Assembly (NCBI RefSeq): GCF_004135935.1
Contig: NZ_CP025086.1
Span: 620,001 to 684,000, forward strand
Length of the DNA stretch: 64,000 nt
Source: Methylovirgula ligni
GTDB lineage: Bacteria > Pseudomonadota > Alphaproteobacteria > Rhizobiales > Beijerinckiaceae
Reading direction: 5' to 3'
Below, piece after piece: positions 26,868-36,105 of this stretch. The notes below the pieces were generated by a model that did not search any database, had not been told where the DNA came from, and worked only from the letters and a program-made list of their open reading frames with translations. The position numbers and the translations under genes are program-made. Position 1 is the first letter of the stretch; the number at the start of each line of letters is the position of its first letter.

Positions 26868-27749
26868 ATGCGTGTTTTTGTGACTGGCGCGACCGGCTTC
26901 ATCGGCGCCGCCGTCGTCAAGGAACTGATCTCGGCCGGCCATACAGTGCTTGGCCTCACCCGCTCGGAGGCCGGCGCGAAGGCTCTGACCGCCGCCGGCG
27001 CGGACGTGCATCACGGCGATCTGGAGGATCTCGACAGCCTGCGGAGCGGTGCGGCCGCGGCGGATGGCGTGATCCATCTGGCTTTCATCCACGACTTCTC
27101 GAAATTCGTGGAAAACTGCGAGATCGACCGTCGCGCTATCGAAGCCCTCGGCGCGGCGCTTAAAGGTTCGGACCGGCCGCTGGTGGTCACGTCCGGCGTG
27201 GGCCTCCTGGCCCCGGGCCGCATCGCGACCGAAGACGACAAGCCCGCGCGGGATTTCCCGCGCGCGTCGGAAGCGACGGCGTTGGCGCTGGCGGCGGATG
27301 GGCTCAATGCATCGGTCGTGCGGCTCCCGCAAGTCCACGACACGGTCAAACAGGGCCTTGTCACTTATGCCATCGCCATCGCGCGGGAAAAGGGCGCGTT
27401 TGCCTATATCGGAGACGGCCATAACCGCTGGCCCGCGGCGCATGTACTCGACGTGGCGCGGCTCTATCGGTTGGCGCTTGAAAAGGCCGAAGCGGGCGCG
27501 ATCTATCATGGGGTCGCGGAGGAAGGCGTCTCGCATAAGGATATCGTGGACACGCTTGGGCGACGTTTGCAGATTCCGGTCAAATCCATCGCGCCCGATG
27601 AGGCACAGGCCCATTTTGGCTGGCTCGCAATGTTTGTGGCGTACGATATGCCGGCCTCAAGCGAAAAGACGCGCAAAAAATTGGGATGGCAGCCGACCGA
27701 GCGCGGTTTGATCGCCGATCTCGAACAGCTTTACATCCCTGATCGATGA
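26868..27749 (+). CDS. SDR / NAD(P)-dependent epimerase-type oxidoreductase
   Basis: This 293-residue extended or atypical short-chain dehydrogenase has the nucleotide-binding motif TGATGFIG near residues 6-13, an acidic site after strand 2 (ADVHHGDLEDLDSL), VIHLAFIHDFSKF, and later VVTSGVGLL. The usual catalytic YxxxK is not obvious, which is common in the NAD(P)-binding 'TDR-like' group. It may reduce an aldehyde or ketone. It is divergent from the MmyB-type regulator, which probably controls it. Confidence 0.85.
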   Translation: MRVFVTGATGFIGAAVVKELISAGHTVLGLTRSEAGAKALTAAGADVHHGDLEDLDSLRSGAAAADGVIHLAFIHDFSKFVENCEIDRRAIEALGAALKGSDRPLVVTSGVGLLAPGRIATEDDKPARDFPRASEATALALAADGLNASVVRLPQVHDTVKQGLVTYAIAIAREKGAFAYIGDGHNRWPAAHVLDVARLYRLALEKAEAGAIYHGVAEEGVSHKDIVDTLGRRLQIPVKSIAPDEAQAHFGWLAMFVAYDMPASSEKTRKKLGWQPTERGLIADLEQLYIPDR

Positions 27750-27920
27750 AGGACCGGCCGGGCTAGTTCGCGGCCGAAAACGCAGCTTGCCGCCGAACAC
27801 GACATTTGATGGGGCGTTCTCGCCCCTCATAACCCCCGCCCCATTTACGCCGCCTCTTGTCTTGGGCAGACTTTTGCGGCACGCAGAACGCGATTCGAAA
27901 ACGGGCGGGACTTCATCGAC

Positions 27921-28796
27921 ATGGCTGGCGCTTGCACCGAGGGGCTCGATACCGGATTTGCCGCGCTGGGCTATGCCAAGGTCGCCTTTCTCGGCGTCGT
28001 GCAGGGCATTACCGAGCTTCTGCCCGTCTCCTCGACGGCGCATATGCGCATCGTCCCGGCCCTGCTCGGCTGGCGTGATCCCGGCTCCGCCTTCTCCGCC
28101 GCGATGCAGCTCGCCGCGCTTGCCGCCGTCGTGAGCTATTTCTGGACCGACGTAGAGGGGCTGACGGGCGGCGCCATCTCCGCCATCAAGCGGCGCGATT
28201 TCAACGACTGGTCGTTGCGCTTCTGTGTCTGGATCCTCATCGCCACGCTGCCGATCCTCGTCGCCGGCACATTGCTGTCGAAGCTGCTCAATACCTGCAA
28301 TTCGCCGCTGCGCTCTCTCTCCGCCATCGGCGTCGCTTATATCGTCATGGGCGCGCTGCTCGGCCTTGCCGAAGTCTATTCGCGGCACAAGCGCACGCTC
28401 GACGACGTCACTCTCAAAGACGCGCTGATCGTCGGCTTCGCCCAATGCGGCGCATTGATTCCCGGCGTCTCACGGTCCGGCTCGACCTTCACCGCGGCGC
28501 TGTTCCGCGACCTTGAGCGCACCGAGGCGGCGCGCTTCTCCTTCCTGCTCGGCATTCCGGCCATAGCCGCCGCCGGGCTGAAAGAGCTCTACGAATTGCA
28601 CAAGGCACATCTCGACGCGCATGGCTGGTCGGTCCTCGCCGTCGGACTCGTTGTCGCGTCAATCTCGGCCTTCATCGCCATCTGGGGATTGCTGCGCATC
28701 CTCGAGCGCTTCTCCTCCTGGCCCTTCGCCATCTATCGCGTGGCGCTCGGGATTTTTCTGCTCGTCGCCGTTTTCGCCCATTGGCTGCCCAATTGA
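27921..28796 (+). CDS. uppP: Undecaprenyl-diphosphate phosphatase
   Basis: UppP (BacA) dephosphorylates undecaprenyl diphosphate so that the lipid carrier can be reused in peptidoglycan and polysaccharide synthesis; it also gives bacitracin resistance. The polytopic 291-residue protein carries the two active-site signatures: QGITELLPVSSTAHM near the N-terminus and PGVSRSGST in the middle. A 12-residue N-terminal extension precedes the first helix. A hairpin GGGGCG / CGCCCC lies upstream at 27811-27826. Confidence 0.95.
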   Translation: MAGACTEGLDTGFAALGYAKVAFLGVVQGITELLPVSSTAHMRIVPALLGWRDPGSAFSAAMQLAALAAVVSYFWTDVEGLTGGAISAIKRRDFNDWSLRFCVWILIATLPILVAGTLLSKLLNTCNSPLRSLSAIGVAYIVMGALLGLAEVYSRHKRTLDDVTLKDALIVGFAQCGALIPGVSRSGSTFTAALFRDLERTEAARFSFLLGIPAIAAAGLKELYELHKAHLDAHGWSVLAVGLVVASISAFIAIWGLLRILERFSSWPFAIYRVALGIFLLVAVFAHWLPN

Positions 28797-28823
28797 GGCG
28801 AGAGCATCGGGCTGGAGGCTTCT

Positions 28824-29540
28824 ATGCCCGCCACACCCCGTTTTCTGCCTGCCGGTGAATCCGCGCTCGTCGTCGAATTCGGCGCGGCGATCGACCCCGC
28901 GCTGAACGACAAGGTCCGCGCCTTCGACCACGCGCTCGCCGCCGCGGCGATCCCCGGCATTGTCGAGACTTTGCCGACCTATCGCTCGCTGATGATCCAT
29001 TTCGATCCGCGCCAGGTTGCGACCGACGCGCTCATCGCGGAACTGCGCAAGCTTCAGATCGGCCCCGGCGCAGCGGGCGTGCCGAAACATTGGTCGATCC
29101 CCGTCTGCTACGAGCCGCCCCACGCCGAGGATCTGGCCGAGGTCGCAGCGGCGCTCGGCCTCACGGCGGAACGGGTCGCGGCCCTGCACGCCGGGGCGGA
29201 ATATCGCGTCTATATGTTCGGCTTCGCGCCGGGCTATGTCTTCCTTGGCGGCTTGCCGGCCGAGCTCAACATCTCCCGGCGGCCGAAGCCGCGCCCGCCG
29301 GTGCCGCAAGGCGCGCTGTTGATCGCCGGTGGCCAGGCTTTGATCGCCAACCGGCCAATGCCCACCGGCTGGTACAACCTCGGCGCGACGCCGGCCCTGC
29401 TCTTCGATCCAAAGCGCAGCCCGCCGGTCGCGCTCGACATCGGCGACCGCATCCGCTTCACGCCCGTCGATGGCGCGGCTTTCGCACGCCTGCGCCGAGA
29501 AGCCGCCGAAGGCGCGCCCGTCATCGAACAGAAAGCGTGA
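28824..29540 (+). CDS. pxpB: 5-oxoprolinase subunit PxpB (KipI-like)
   Basis: PxpB is part of the PxpABC 5-oxoprolinase, which opens pyroglutamate to glutamate with ATP. The 238 residues show the AHS1/KipI pattern: FLPAGESALVVEFG, TYRSLMIHFDPR, IPVCYE, FAPGYVFLGGLP and PRPPVPQGALLIAGGQ. It is followed after one base by pxpC. The third subunit gene, pxpA (LamB/YcsF family), is not present in this window. Confidence 0.93.
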   Translation: MPATPRFLPAGESALVVEFGAAIDPALNDKVRAFDHALAAAAIPGIVETLPTYRSLMIHFDPRQVATDALIAELRKLQIGPGAAGVPKHWSIPVCYEPPHAEDLAEVAAALGLTAERVAALHAGAEYRVYMFGFAPGYVFLGGLPAELNISRRPKPRPPVPQGALLIAGGQALIANRPMPTGWYNLGATPALLFDPKRSPPVALDIGDRIRFTPVDGAAFARLRREAAEGAPVIEQKA

Positions 29541-29541
29541 G

Positions 29542-30567
29542 ATGGAAGCCCCGCATCTCAGCGTGCTGAGCGCCGGACCCGGCGCGACGGTCCAGGATGG
29601 CGGCCGCTTCGGCTTTCGCCGCTACGGCGTGACGCCGGCCGGACCGATGGATTGGGCGGCTTTCCGCACCGCCAATCTGGCGCTGGGCAACGCGCCCGAT
29701 GCCGCGGCGCTTGAAATCGGTCCCGGCGGCATCGAACTCGTCAATGCGAGCCCCGGCCCGATCGGTGTCGCCTTCTGCGGCGGCGGCTTTTCCTGGTTCC
29801 GCGACGGTCAATTAGCCGGGGCCGCCGCGAGGCTGGTTCTGACCCCCGGCGCTCATCTGGCCGCGCGGCCCGGTGTCGCGGGCATTTTCACCTATCTCGC
29901 CGTCGTCGGCGGTCTGCGCACGCCGGTCGAGCTGGGCAGCCGGGCGACCTATACCCGCGGCGGTCTCTATGGAGGCATGTTGCAAGGGGGCGATTTTCTG
30001 CCGCTGGCGGAGGACGCCGGCACCCCCGGCGACGAGGCGATGATCGTCGCCCCCTGGCTACGGCCAGACCTTGACGCGCCGCTGCGGGTCGTCGTCGGCC
30101 CGCAGGACGATTATTTCGACGCGGCGGCGCTCGATCTCTTCTTCAGCGCGCCCTTCAAGGTCACGGCTGGCGACCGCATGGCCTACCGCCTCGACGGCCC
30201 GGCAATCGCTCACAGCCGGGGCTACAATATCGTCTCCGACGGCGTGGCCCTGGGCGCCATCCAGATCGCCGGGGACAAAAAGCCGCTGGTGCTGATGGCC
30301 GATCATCCGCCGACCGGCGGCTATCCCAAGCTTGGCCATATCGCCCGCGCCGATATCGGGCGCCTGGCGCAATTGCGACCGGGCCGGACCTGTCATTTTG
30401 CTCAGGTGAGCGCCGAGACGGCGCGCGTGGCCCTGCTGGCGCTGGAAGACGCGGTCGTGACGACGCAAAGCTTCTGCCGGCCGCTGCGCCGTGTGGTCGC
30501 GCTGGCGGGTCTACCGCCCTCGGACCGCTCGCCCTGGTCGGCCGTCGGCAACCACCGGCTGCGTTGA
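29542..30567 (+). CDS. pxpC: 5-oxoprolinase subunit PxpC (KipA-like, AHS2 domain)
   Basis: PxpC is the larger AHS2-domain partner of PxpB. The start at 29542, one base after the pxpB stop, gives 341 residues beginning MEAPHLSVLSAGPGATVQDGG. Typical segments are GFRRYGVTPAGPMD, ALEIGPGG, RATYTRGGLYGG and LMADHPPTGGYPKLG. An upstream in-frame start inside pxpB is unlikely. The pair forms one operon. Confidence 0.94.
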   Translation: MEAPHLSVLSAGPGATVQDGGRFGFRRYGVTPAGPMDWAAFRTANLALGNAPDAAALEIGPGGIELVNASPGPIGVAFCGGGFSWFRDGQLAGAAARLVLTPGAHLAARPGVAGIFTYLAVVGGLRTPVELGSRATYTRGGLYGGMLQGGDFLPLAEDAGTPGDEAMIVAPWLRPDLDAPLRVVVGPQDDYFDAAALDLFFSAPFKVTAGDRMAYRLDGPAIAHSRGYNIVSDGVALGAIQIAGDKKPLVLMADHPPTGGYPKLGHIARADIGRLAQLRPGRTCHFAQVSAETARVALLALEDAVVTTQSFCRPLRRVVALAGLPPSDRSPWSAVGNHRLR

Positions 30568-30623
30568 CGCGGCGAACGTAAACTGGTCTACATCCGCGTC
30601 CAAATACGGGTTTTGCTCATCTC

Positions 30624-31487
30624 ATGACAGACGCTGCCATCAAGAAGCCGGACAGCGGCATTGCGGGAGAATTTGCCGAAAATCTCGGCCTGATCACGCC
30701 GCTGGCGCGGGCCTGGCACTTTCGCGAACTGATCCGCGCCGTGGTACGGCGCGAGCTGATGGCGCGGTTCAGCGGCTCGATCCTCGGCTGGCTCTGGGCG
30801 ATTTTCGGGCCGCTGCTGATGCTGTCGGTCTATACCGTCATCTTCTCGCACGCGGTCGGCATTCGCGCGTCGACCGCCGCGCACGGCGTGGCCAATTATT
30901 CGCTGAATATTTTCGTCGGCCTTATCGTCTTCAACCTGTTCGGCGAACTGGCCTATCGCGCGCCAGGACTGCTGCACGAGCATGTGAACTTCATCAAGAA
31001 GTCGATCTTTCCGAGCGAGACGCTGGCCTGGACCGCGGCGATCCGCGCCGCCGTCTATGCCGCTATCAGCTTCTGCGTCCTGCTGGTTTTCGAACTCCTC
31101 ATCACCCACAAGCTGCCGCCGACGATCCTGCTGCTGCCCTTCGTCTTCGTGCCGTTCTTTCTCTTTCTTCTCGGGGTAAGCTGGTTCCTGATGGCGCTGG
31201 GGTCGTTCACGCGCGACGTGATGCACCTGATGGCCTCGATCGTCCCGGTTTTCATGTTCGCGACGCCGATCTTCTATTCGATCGACGACGTCCCGGGGAA
31301 CCTGAAGATTTTCCTTCGCGCCAATATCGTCGGCGATTATGTCGAGCTGACCCGCGACGTCGTTCTGCTCGACAAGATTCCGAACCCTTGGCTCTATCTG
31401 GGGACTGTGATTGTCTCACTCCTCGTCTTCCGTTCCGCCTATCGATTCTACATGCGCTACAAGAATGTCTTCGTCGATGTCATCTGA
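30624..31487 (+). CDS. Polysaccharide ABC exporter, permease subunit (Wzm/KpsM type)
   Basis: This is a six-helix ABC-2 permease of 287 residues that would export a lipid-linked O-antigen, capsule or teichoic-acid-like polymer across the inner membrane. The N-terminal amphipathic region FRELIRAVVRRELMARFSGSILGWLWAI is a hallmark of Wzm/KpsM-type permeases, and TPIFYSIDDVP before helix 5 is typical. The ATPase gene overlaps its end by 11 bases. Confidence 0.93.
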   Translation: MTDAAIKKPDSGIAGEFAENLGLITPLARAWHFRELIRAVVRRELMARFSGSILGWLWAIFGPLLMLSVYTVIFSHAVGIRASTAAHGVANYSLNIFVGLIVFNLFGELAYRAPGLLHEHVNFIKKSIFPSETLAWTAAIRAAVYAAISFCVLLVFELLITHKLPPTILLLPFVFVPFFLFLLGVSWFLMALGSFTRDVMHLMASIVPVFMFATPIFYSIDDVPGNLKIFLRANIVGDYVELTRDVVLLDKIPNPWLYLGTVIVSLLVFRSAYRFYMRYKNVFVDVI

Positions 31488-32244
31488 GATCGCCATTAGC
31501 TGCAAGGGCGTCGGCAAAGCGTTTCAGCTCTACTTGAAGCGGAACGACCAGCTGTATCAGGCGCTGTTCGGGCGCTGGAAGCAGTTCTATCACCCGCACT
31601 GGGTGCTGCGTGATGTGAGCTTCGATGTACGCCGCGGCGAGACCTGGGGCATCATCGGCCGCAATGGCACCGGCAAGACCACCTTGCTGCAGCTCATCTG
31701 CGGCATCAGCAAGCCGAGTCACGGCGACATCAGCGTCTCCGGCCGGATCGCGCCGATCCTGGCGCTCGGCGCCGGCTTCGATCTCGAACTGACCGGACGC
31801 GAAAATGCTTTGATCGGCGGCGCAATTCTGGGCCTGCGCCGCAAGGAGATCATCCCCAAGCTCCCTTCGATCGCGGCCTTCGCGGATATCGGCGAATTCT
31901 TCAACCAGCCGCTCAAAATGTATTCGAGCGGCATGACCGCGCGTCTCGCTTTCGCCGTCTGCGCGCATGCCGACGCGGACATTCTGATCGTCGACGAAGC
32001 GCTCTCCGTCGGCGATGCGACCTTCGCCAAGAAATGCGACGATTATATTCGCAACTTTGCGGAGAAGGGCACGATCCTGGTCGTCTCGCACGACCTCAAG
32101 ACGCTTGAGGAATTGTGCGATAACGTCATCTGGATCGACGAGGGCCGCGTCGCCGCCGTCGGCAAGCCGGCCGACGTGATCACCGCCTATCGGCGCGCCT
32201 TCAACATCACCAAGCTCGTCACCGCGCCGCGGTTGGTCGTTTAA
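31477..32244 (+). CDS. Polysaccharide ABC exporter, ATPase subunit (Wzt/KpsT type)
   Basis: The ATPase partner of the preceding permease has 255 residues. Walker A (GRNGTGKTT), signature motif (YSSGMTARLAF), Walker B (ILIVDEALS) and the switch His (VVSHD) are all present. It lacks the C-terminal carbohydrate-binding domain of O9a-type Wzt, so it resembles the short capsule/KpsT type. The ATG at 31477 overlaps the permease stop and is preferred over an upstream in-frame ATG inside the permease gene. Confidence 0.94.
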   Translation: MSSEIAISCKGVGKAFQLYLKRNDQLYQALFGRWKQFYHPHWVLRDVSFDVRRGETWGIIGRNGTGKTTLLQLICGISKPSHGDISVSGRIAPILALGAGFDLELTGRENALIGGAILGLRRKEIIPKLPSIAAFADIGEFFNQPLKMYSSGMTARLAFAVCAHADADILIVDEALSVGDATFAKKCDDYIRNFAEKGTILVVSHDLKTLEELCDNVIWIDEGRVAAVGKPADVITAYRRAFNITKLVTAPRLVV

Positions 32245-32268
32245 GCACACCGCTCACGCCGAGACCGG

Positions 32269-33435
32269 TTAGAGCGCGGCTCCGGCGCCGCTCGCGCCGC
32301 GCGGAACGCCCGTCTCACGGCGCTTCCCGTGCTTCACCGGAAAGCGGGCCTGCTGACGCAGAATGAGTATGAGCGCGATCGCCAGTTCCAGGCCGATTGC
32401 CAGTGCGACCGTATAGACCAGGAACGGGTCGCGCCGGACGACGCTTTCCGTACCGATCAAAATTCCGATATGGATCGCCGGAATCGCAACGAGGGCCGCG
32501 ATCGTCGTCGTGTTGCGCCCCGTCGCACTCGATAGCGTCAGGACGAGGCCGATCGCCAGCAAGGCATGGGTCAAAGCCAGGATCGGAATGCCGAAGCGCT
32601 TCGCCGCCTCGCTCATCCAATCGGAGAGGAGTTGCTTCGTGCCATCGCGGCCCGGCCATGCCTCGAGGAATTGCTGCCCCGGCATTTCAAAGACACCGCG
32701 CCAGCCGCGGCTGGGCATGCCCTTCGTGCCCTGCATATCGAGCTGAATGACATATTGGTCGAAGTCGGCGGTGCGAATCTCGTTGGTTCCGTCCGGGCGG
32801 CTCTGCAGCGAGCCGTGGCTCATCACCAGAAGCACGCCGTGATCGTTGCGGCGAAACTCCGTCTGTTTCGCGGTGATGATCTCTTCTTCCTTTTTCTTTT
32901 CGTTCATCTGGTGGATGAACATTCCCTCGACGACGTCTTCCGACTTCCAGCGCTTGAAATAGAGTGTCCGCGTTCCATGATCGAACGTGTAGAACTGGGC
33001 TGGTTCGAGCATCCGATGGTTGAGCGAATTGCGGATGACGTAAATGACGTCGTGCATCTGGCCGACATTGTCCGGCGCGATGAAGATCGAGGTCCAGTAC
33101 CCCAAGACCACCGCGATCAAGGCGACGAGGGTTGCGGGGACGCAGACCGCCACAACCGACAGTCGCAGCGAATAAAGCACGGCGATCATGCCGTCGGCGG
33201 CCATGCGCGAAAACTCCAGCGCGACGGCAATGCCGACCGCCATCGGCAATGCAAGATAGATCGCCGTCGGCAAGGTGCCCATCAACGCCGGCATCAGCAG
33301 GCCGCTGCGTACCGCCGAGGCCGGCAGATAGTGGAAGAGCTGGGTCAGCACCACCGGGACGCACAGGCCAACTTCGAGCAGAATGACGGAAAAAAACACC
33401 CGCCGGCCGAGGTAGAAGTATAGCAGCTTCGGCAC
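32269..33435 (-). CDS. LptF/LptG-family permease, stand-alone
   Basis: This 388-residue protein has the LptF/LptG architecture: three N-terminal helices (about 12-115), a periplasmic beta-jellyroll (about 125-270) and three C-terminal helices. LptF and LptG extract LPS from the inner membrane in the LptB2FG exporter. Genuine lptF and lptG usually lie side by side before lptD; here only one copy is present, next to a polysaccharide exporter and convergent with it. It may serve a different glycolipid, or be LptF/G placed away from its partner. Confidence 0.82.
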   Translation of the reverse strand: MPKLLYFYLGRRVFFSVILLEVGLCVPVVLTQLFHYLPASAVRSGLLMPALMGTLPTAIYLALPMAVGIAVALEFSRMAADGMIAVLYSLRLSVVAVCVPATLVALIAVVLGYWTSIFIAPDNVGQMHDVIYVIRNSLNHRMLEPAQFYTFDHGTRTLYFKRWKSEDVVEGMFIHQMNEKKKEEEIITAKQTEFRRNDHGVLLVMSHGSLQSRPDGTNEIRTADFDQYVIQLDMQGTKGMPSRGWRGVFEMPGQQFLEAWPGRDGTKQLLSDWMSEAAKRFGIPILALTHALLAIGLVLTLSSATGRNTTTIAALVAIPAIHIGILIGTESVVRRDPFLVYTVALAIGLELAIALILILRQQARFPVKHGKRRETGVPRGASGAGAAL

Positions 33436-33679
33436 TTCGATTCCCTGCTCTTGCCCTATGTTTCCGTTACCAAATGCGGGCCGGCGCTAACCTTGATCGC
33501 GGCGGCATAAATCCGCCCGCTTCGCATCCTAGTCAACTCTTGACTTTACCTGCTATCGACCTCGGCAGACAAAACCGATATGTTTGCCAAGCGTACCGCG
33601 TGGCGGCCTGTCGACAGGGGCGACCGAGAAAATCCTTATAAATTCAAAAGAGTAGAATACCGATGCCGAGCATGTTTCC

Positions 33680-34846
33680 ATGAACATCCTGAACCCGCGA
33701 CTGAGCACTATCGTGCAGGCAACGGTGGCGGCGGGCAGTTCGGATTTTCGGCTCCCCTTGGTCAGCATTATCATCGTCAATTATAATTACGGCCGTTTTC
33801 TGGATCAGGCGGTCGACAGCGTCTTCGGCCAGACTTATCCGAACGTGGAATGCATCATCGTCGACAATGCGTCGACCGACGAAAGCCCCGAGGTGCTGGA
33901 ATCGATCTCGGCGCGCTACCCGCGGGTGCGAATCATTCGGCGCGGCTCGAACGACGGACAGACCGCGGCTTCGCTGGATGGCTTCGACGCCGCCGGTGGC
34001 GCTTATGTGATTTTCGTAGACGCCGATGATATTTTGCTGCCGCAGGCGGCCGCGACGCATATGTTCGCCCATCTTTCGCTGCGCGTGCATGTCGGCTTCA
34101 CGTCCGGCGACATGCTGCAAAGCGCCGATGATCAGATCGTCATCGGCACCGGCGAGGAACTCAATCGCTACGTCCTCAGCGGGAAGGGGCGGCGCAAAAA
34201 CCTGCTGCGTAATTACGAACATGCATTTGAGCCGCAATGGCCGCCGCGCGAACTGGGCGAATTTCTCGCGGATAAAATTCACCTCGTGCCGCACCAGACG
34301 ACGAGATGGGTCTGGTCGCCGACGACCGGCCTCTGTTTTCGCCGCGATGCGCTGCGTCAATTCGTCGACAATCCGGACCTCGCGAGTTTGCGAACCGGAA
34401 CGGACATGTATTTCGCACATGCCATCGGCGCGCTCTACGGAAGCGCCATCATCGACACGCCGGTTTTTGTCTACCGTATCCACGGAGGCAACGAATTCAC
34501 CCGCCATCCGCAACTCAACCGCTGCAAGGCGTATGACGGAAGCTCAAACAACAACAACGCCTATGCGCTGCGACTCCTCGTCGATCATCTGGTTGCGAAA
34601 ATCGATCGCTTCTATCAGAGCAGCCGTTCGCCTCTCGATTACTTCCATGCCCTGAAGCAACTCGATCAGCATGATCCGGACCCGAGATTGCCGGCCTGGC
34701 GGCAACGATCACGTGTGGCCGGGCATCTCGTTGATGGCTACGCCGACGTCGCCGCGACGATCGGCCCGTGGAAGACATGGGCTCTCATGCTCTGGTTTGG
34801 CGTTCCGCCGACGCTCATTGCGCAGACCGCAAAACGAAGCTCATGA
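33680..34846 (+). CDS. Family 2 glycosyltransferase
   Basis: This GT-A-fold glycosyltransferase of 388 residues begins with LPLVSIIIVNYNYGRFLDQAVDS, followed by the nucleotide-sugar site CIIVDNASTDES and the metal-binding VDADDI motif near residue 115. No membrane helix is apparent, so it acts on the cytoplasmic face, probably building the polymer or glycolipid handled by the adjacent exporters. The last codons overlap the next glycosyltransferase start (ATGA), implying coupling. Confidence 0.92.
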   Translation: MNILNPRLSTIVQATVAAGSSDFRLPLVSIIIVNYNYGRFLDQAVDSVFGQTYPNVECIIVDNASTDESPEVLESISARYPRVRIIRRGSNDGQTAASLDGFDAAGGAYVIFVDADDILLPQAAATHMFAHLSLRVHVGFTSGDMLQSADDQIVIGTGEELNRYVLSGKGRRKNLLRNYEHAFEPQWPPRELGEFLADKIHLVPHQTTRWVWSPTTGLCFRRDALRQFVDNPDLASLRTGTDMYFAHAIGALYGSAIIDTPVFVYRIHGGNEFTRHPQLNRCKAYDGSSNNNNAYALRLLVDHLVAKIDRFYQSSRSPLDYFHALKQLDQHDPDPRLPAWRQRSRVAGHLVDGYADVAATIGPWKTWALMLWFGVPPTLIAQTAKRSS

Positions 34847-36105
34847 TGGCAAGACAGACGGACGTGTCTCGCGCTGCGGAATTCGCCGGCAAAAATGTCC
34901 TTCTCGTTCATCCGGCCTGGCACTCGTGCGGCAGCTATAACGTCTTCGTCGCTCAGGCAGACGCCTATCGCGCCCTGGGCGCGCGGGTCATCAGCCTCGC
35001 AATCAACACCTTCCCCGGGTTCGCGGCGGAATCGGGCGCGGCGAAATCCTATCTCGCTGCGACACAGGATCTGCCGGCCGACAGCCGCTTTTTTACCGGA
35101 ATGCCGCCCGGCGCCATCGCCTCGCCGGAGTTTTTTCAGGCGGCGAACGCCTGGCTGCACGGCGATTATGCCGCGATGCTGATCGAGACCGCGCGCCAGT
35201 CGGCGCACCCGGCCGAACTCTCGGCCGTAAAAATCGACCTCATCCATTGCAATCACTTCTTCTGCATTCCCATCGCCGCCAGATTGCGGGACATCCACGG
35301 CTGCCCGCTACTGCTCGATACGCACGATCTGCAAGCCAGGCAGTTCGCTTTGCGCAATCGCAATGCCTGGACGTTGCGGCCGAAGGCAAAATACGAAACC
35401 ATGCTGGCCAGCGAGCTGGCAAATATGCGTGCCGCCGACGTCCTGATCCATCTCAACACCGAAGAAGCGGACGCTTTCAGCGAGCTTCTTCCGGAGAAGC
35501 GGCATGCGCTGATTTTCCCCAGTGTGAGGCCTATGCCGCTCGGCCGCGGCGACGAGATCATCATCGTGGCCAGCGCCAATTATCCGAATTTCCTCGGCCT
35601 CAAATGGTTTCTGAGCGAGGTAATGCCGCGCGCTGGTGCTGTGCCGATCCGCATCGTCGGAAATATCAACGAGATGGTCCGCCGGCGCGCACCGCTGCTC
35701 TATAGTCGATACAGATCGCTTTTCGTCGGCTTCACCGGCGATCTTGCCGGAGCCTATGCGAGAGCGGCGGCGATCCTGCTTCCGACCACGACCGGCTATG
35801 GCATCTCGATCAAGACGATCGAGGCGCTTTCGAGCGGTGTGCCGCTTGTCGCCACGACGCCAGCCTTCCGCGGCATGGGGATCGATCCCGCGAACCTGAA
35901 AAACGTCATTCTGGCCGAGGACGCGCCGGCCTTCGCGGCCGCGATTCGTCAGCTCGCCGCCAAAACGCCGCGACGCGACGACGCCAGTGGTCCAAGCGAC
36001 ACCCGTCTGCTCTATGAAAAACTGTTCACGGCCGCGGCCTACAAGGAGACGCTGGCGGCGCTCGTCGCACCGTTGCTTGCACGCAGCGACGTCCTACAGA
36101 CCTAG
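34843..36105 (+). CDS. Family 4-like glycosyltransferase
   Basis: This is a GT-B-fold enzyme of 420 residues. The N-terminal half has NVLLVHPAWHSCGSYNVFVAQADAYRALGARV and HCNHFFCIPIAARL; the C-terminal half has the donor-site pattern FVGFTGDLAGAYARAAAILLPTTTGYGISIKTIEALSSGVPLVAT. The start at 34843 shares four bases with the previous gene's stop. Its 3' end overlaps the convergent glycosyltransferase gene by 12 bases. Confidence 0.9.
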   Translation: MMARQTDVSRAAEFAGKNVLLVHPAWHSCGSYNVFVAQADAYRALGARVISLAINTFPGFAAESGAAKSYLAATQDLPADSRFFTGMPPGAIASPEFFQAANAWLHGDYAAMLIETARQSAHPAELSAVKIDLIHCNHFFCIPIAARLRDIHGCPLLLDTHDLQARQFALRNRNAWTLRPKAKYETMLASELANMRAADVLIHLNTEEADAFSELLPEKRHALIFPSVRPMPLGRGDEIIIVASANYPNFLGLKWFLSEVMPRAGAVPIRIVGNINEMVRRRAPLLYSRYRSLFVGFTGDLAGAYARAAAILLPTTTGYGISIKTIEALSSGVPLVATTPAFRGMGIDPANLKNVILAEDAPAFAAAIRQLAAKTPRRDDASGPSDTRLLYEKLFTAAAYKETLAALVAPLLARSDVLQT

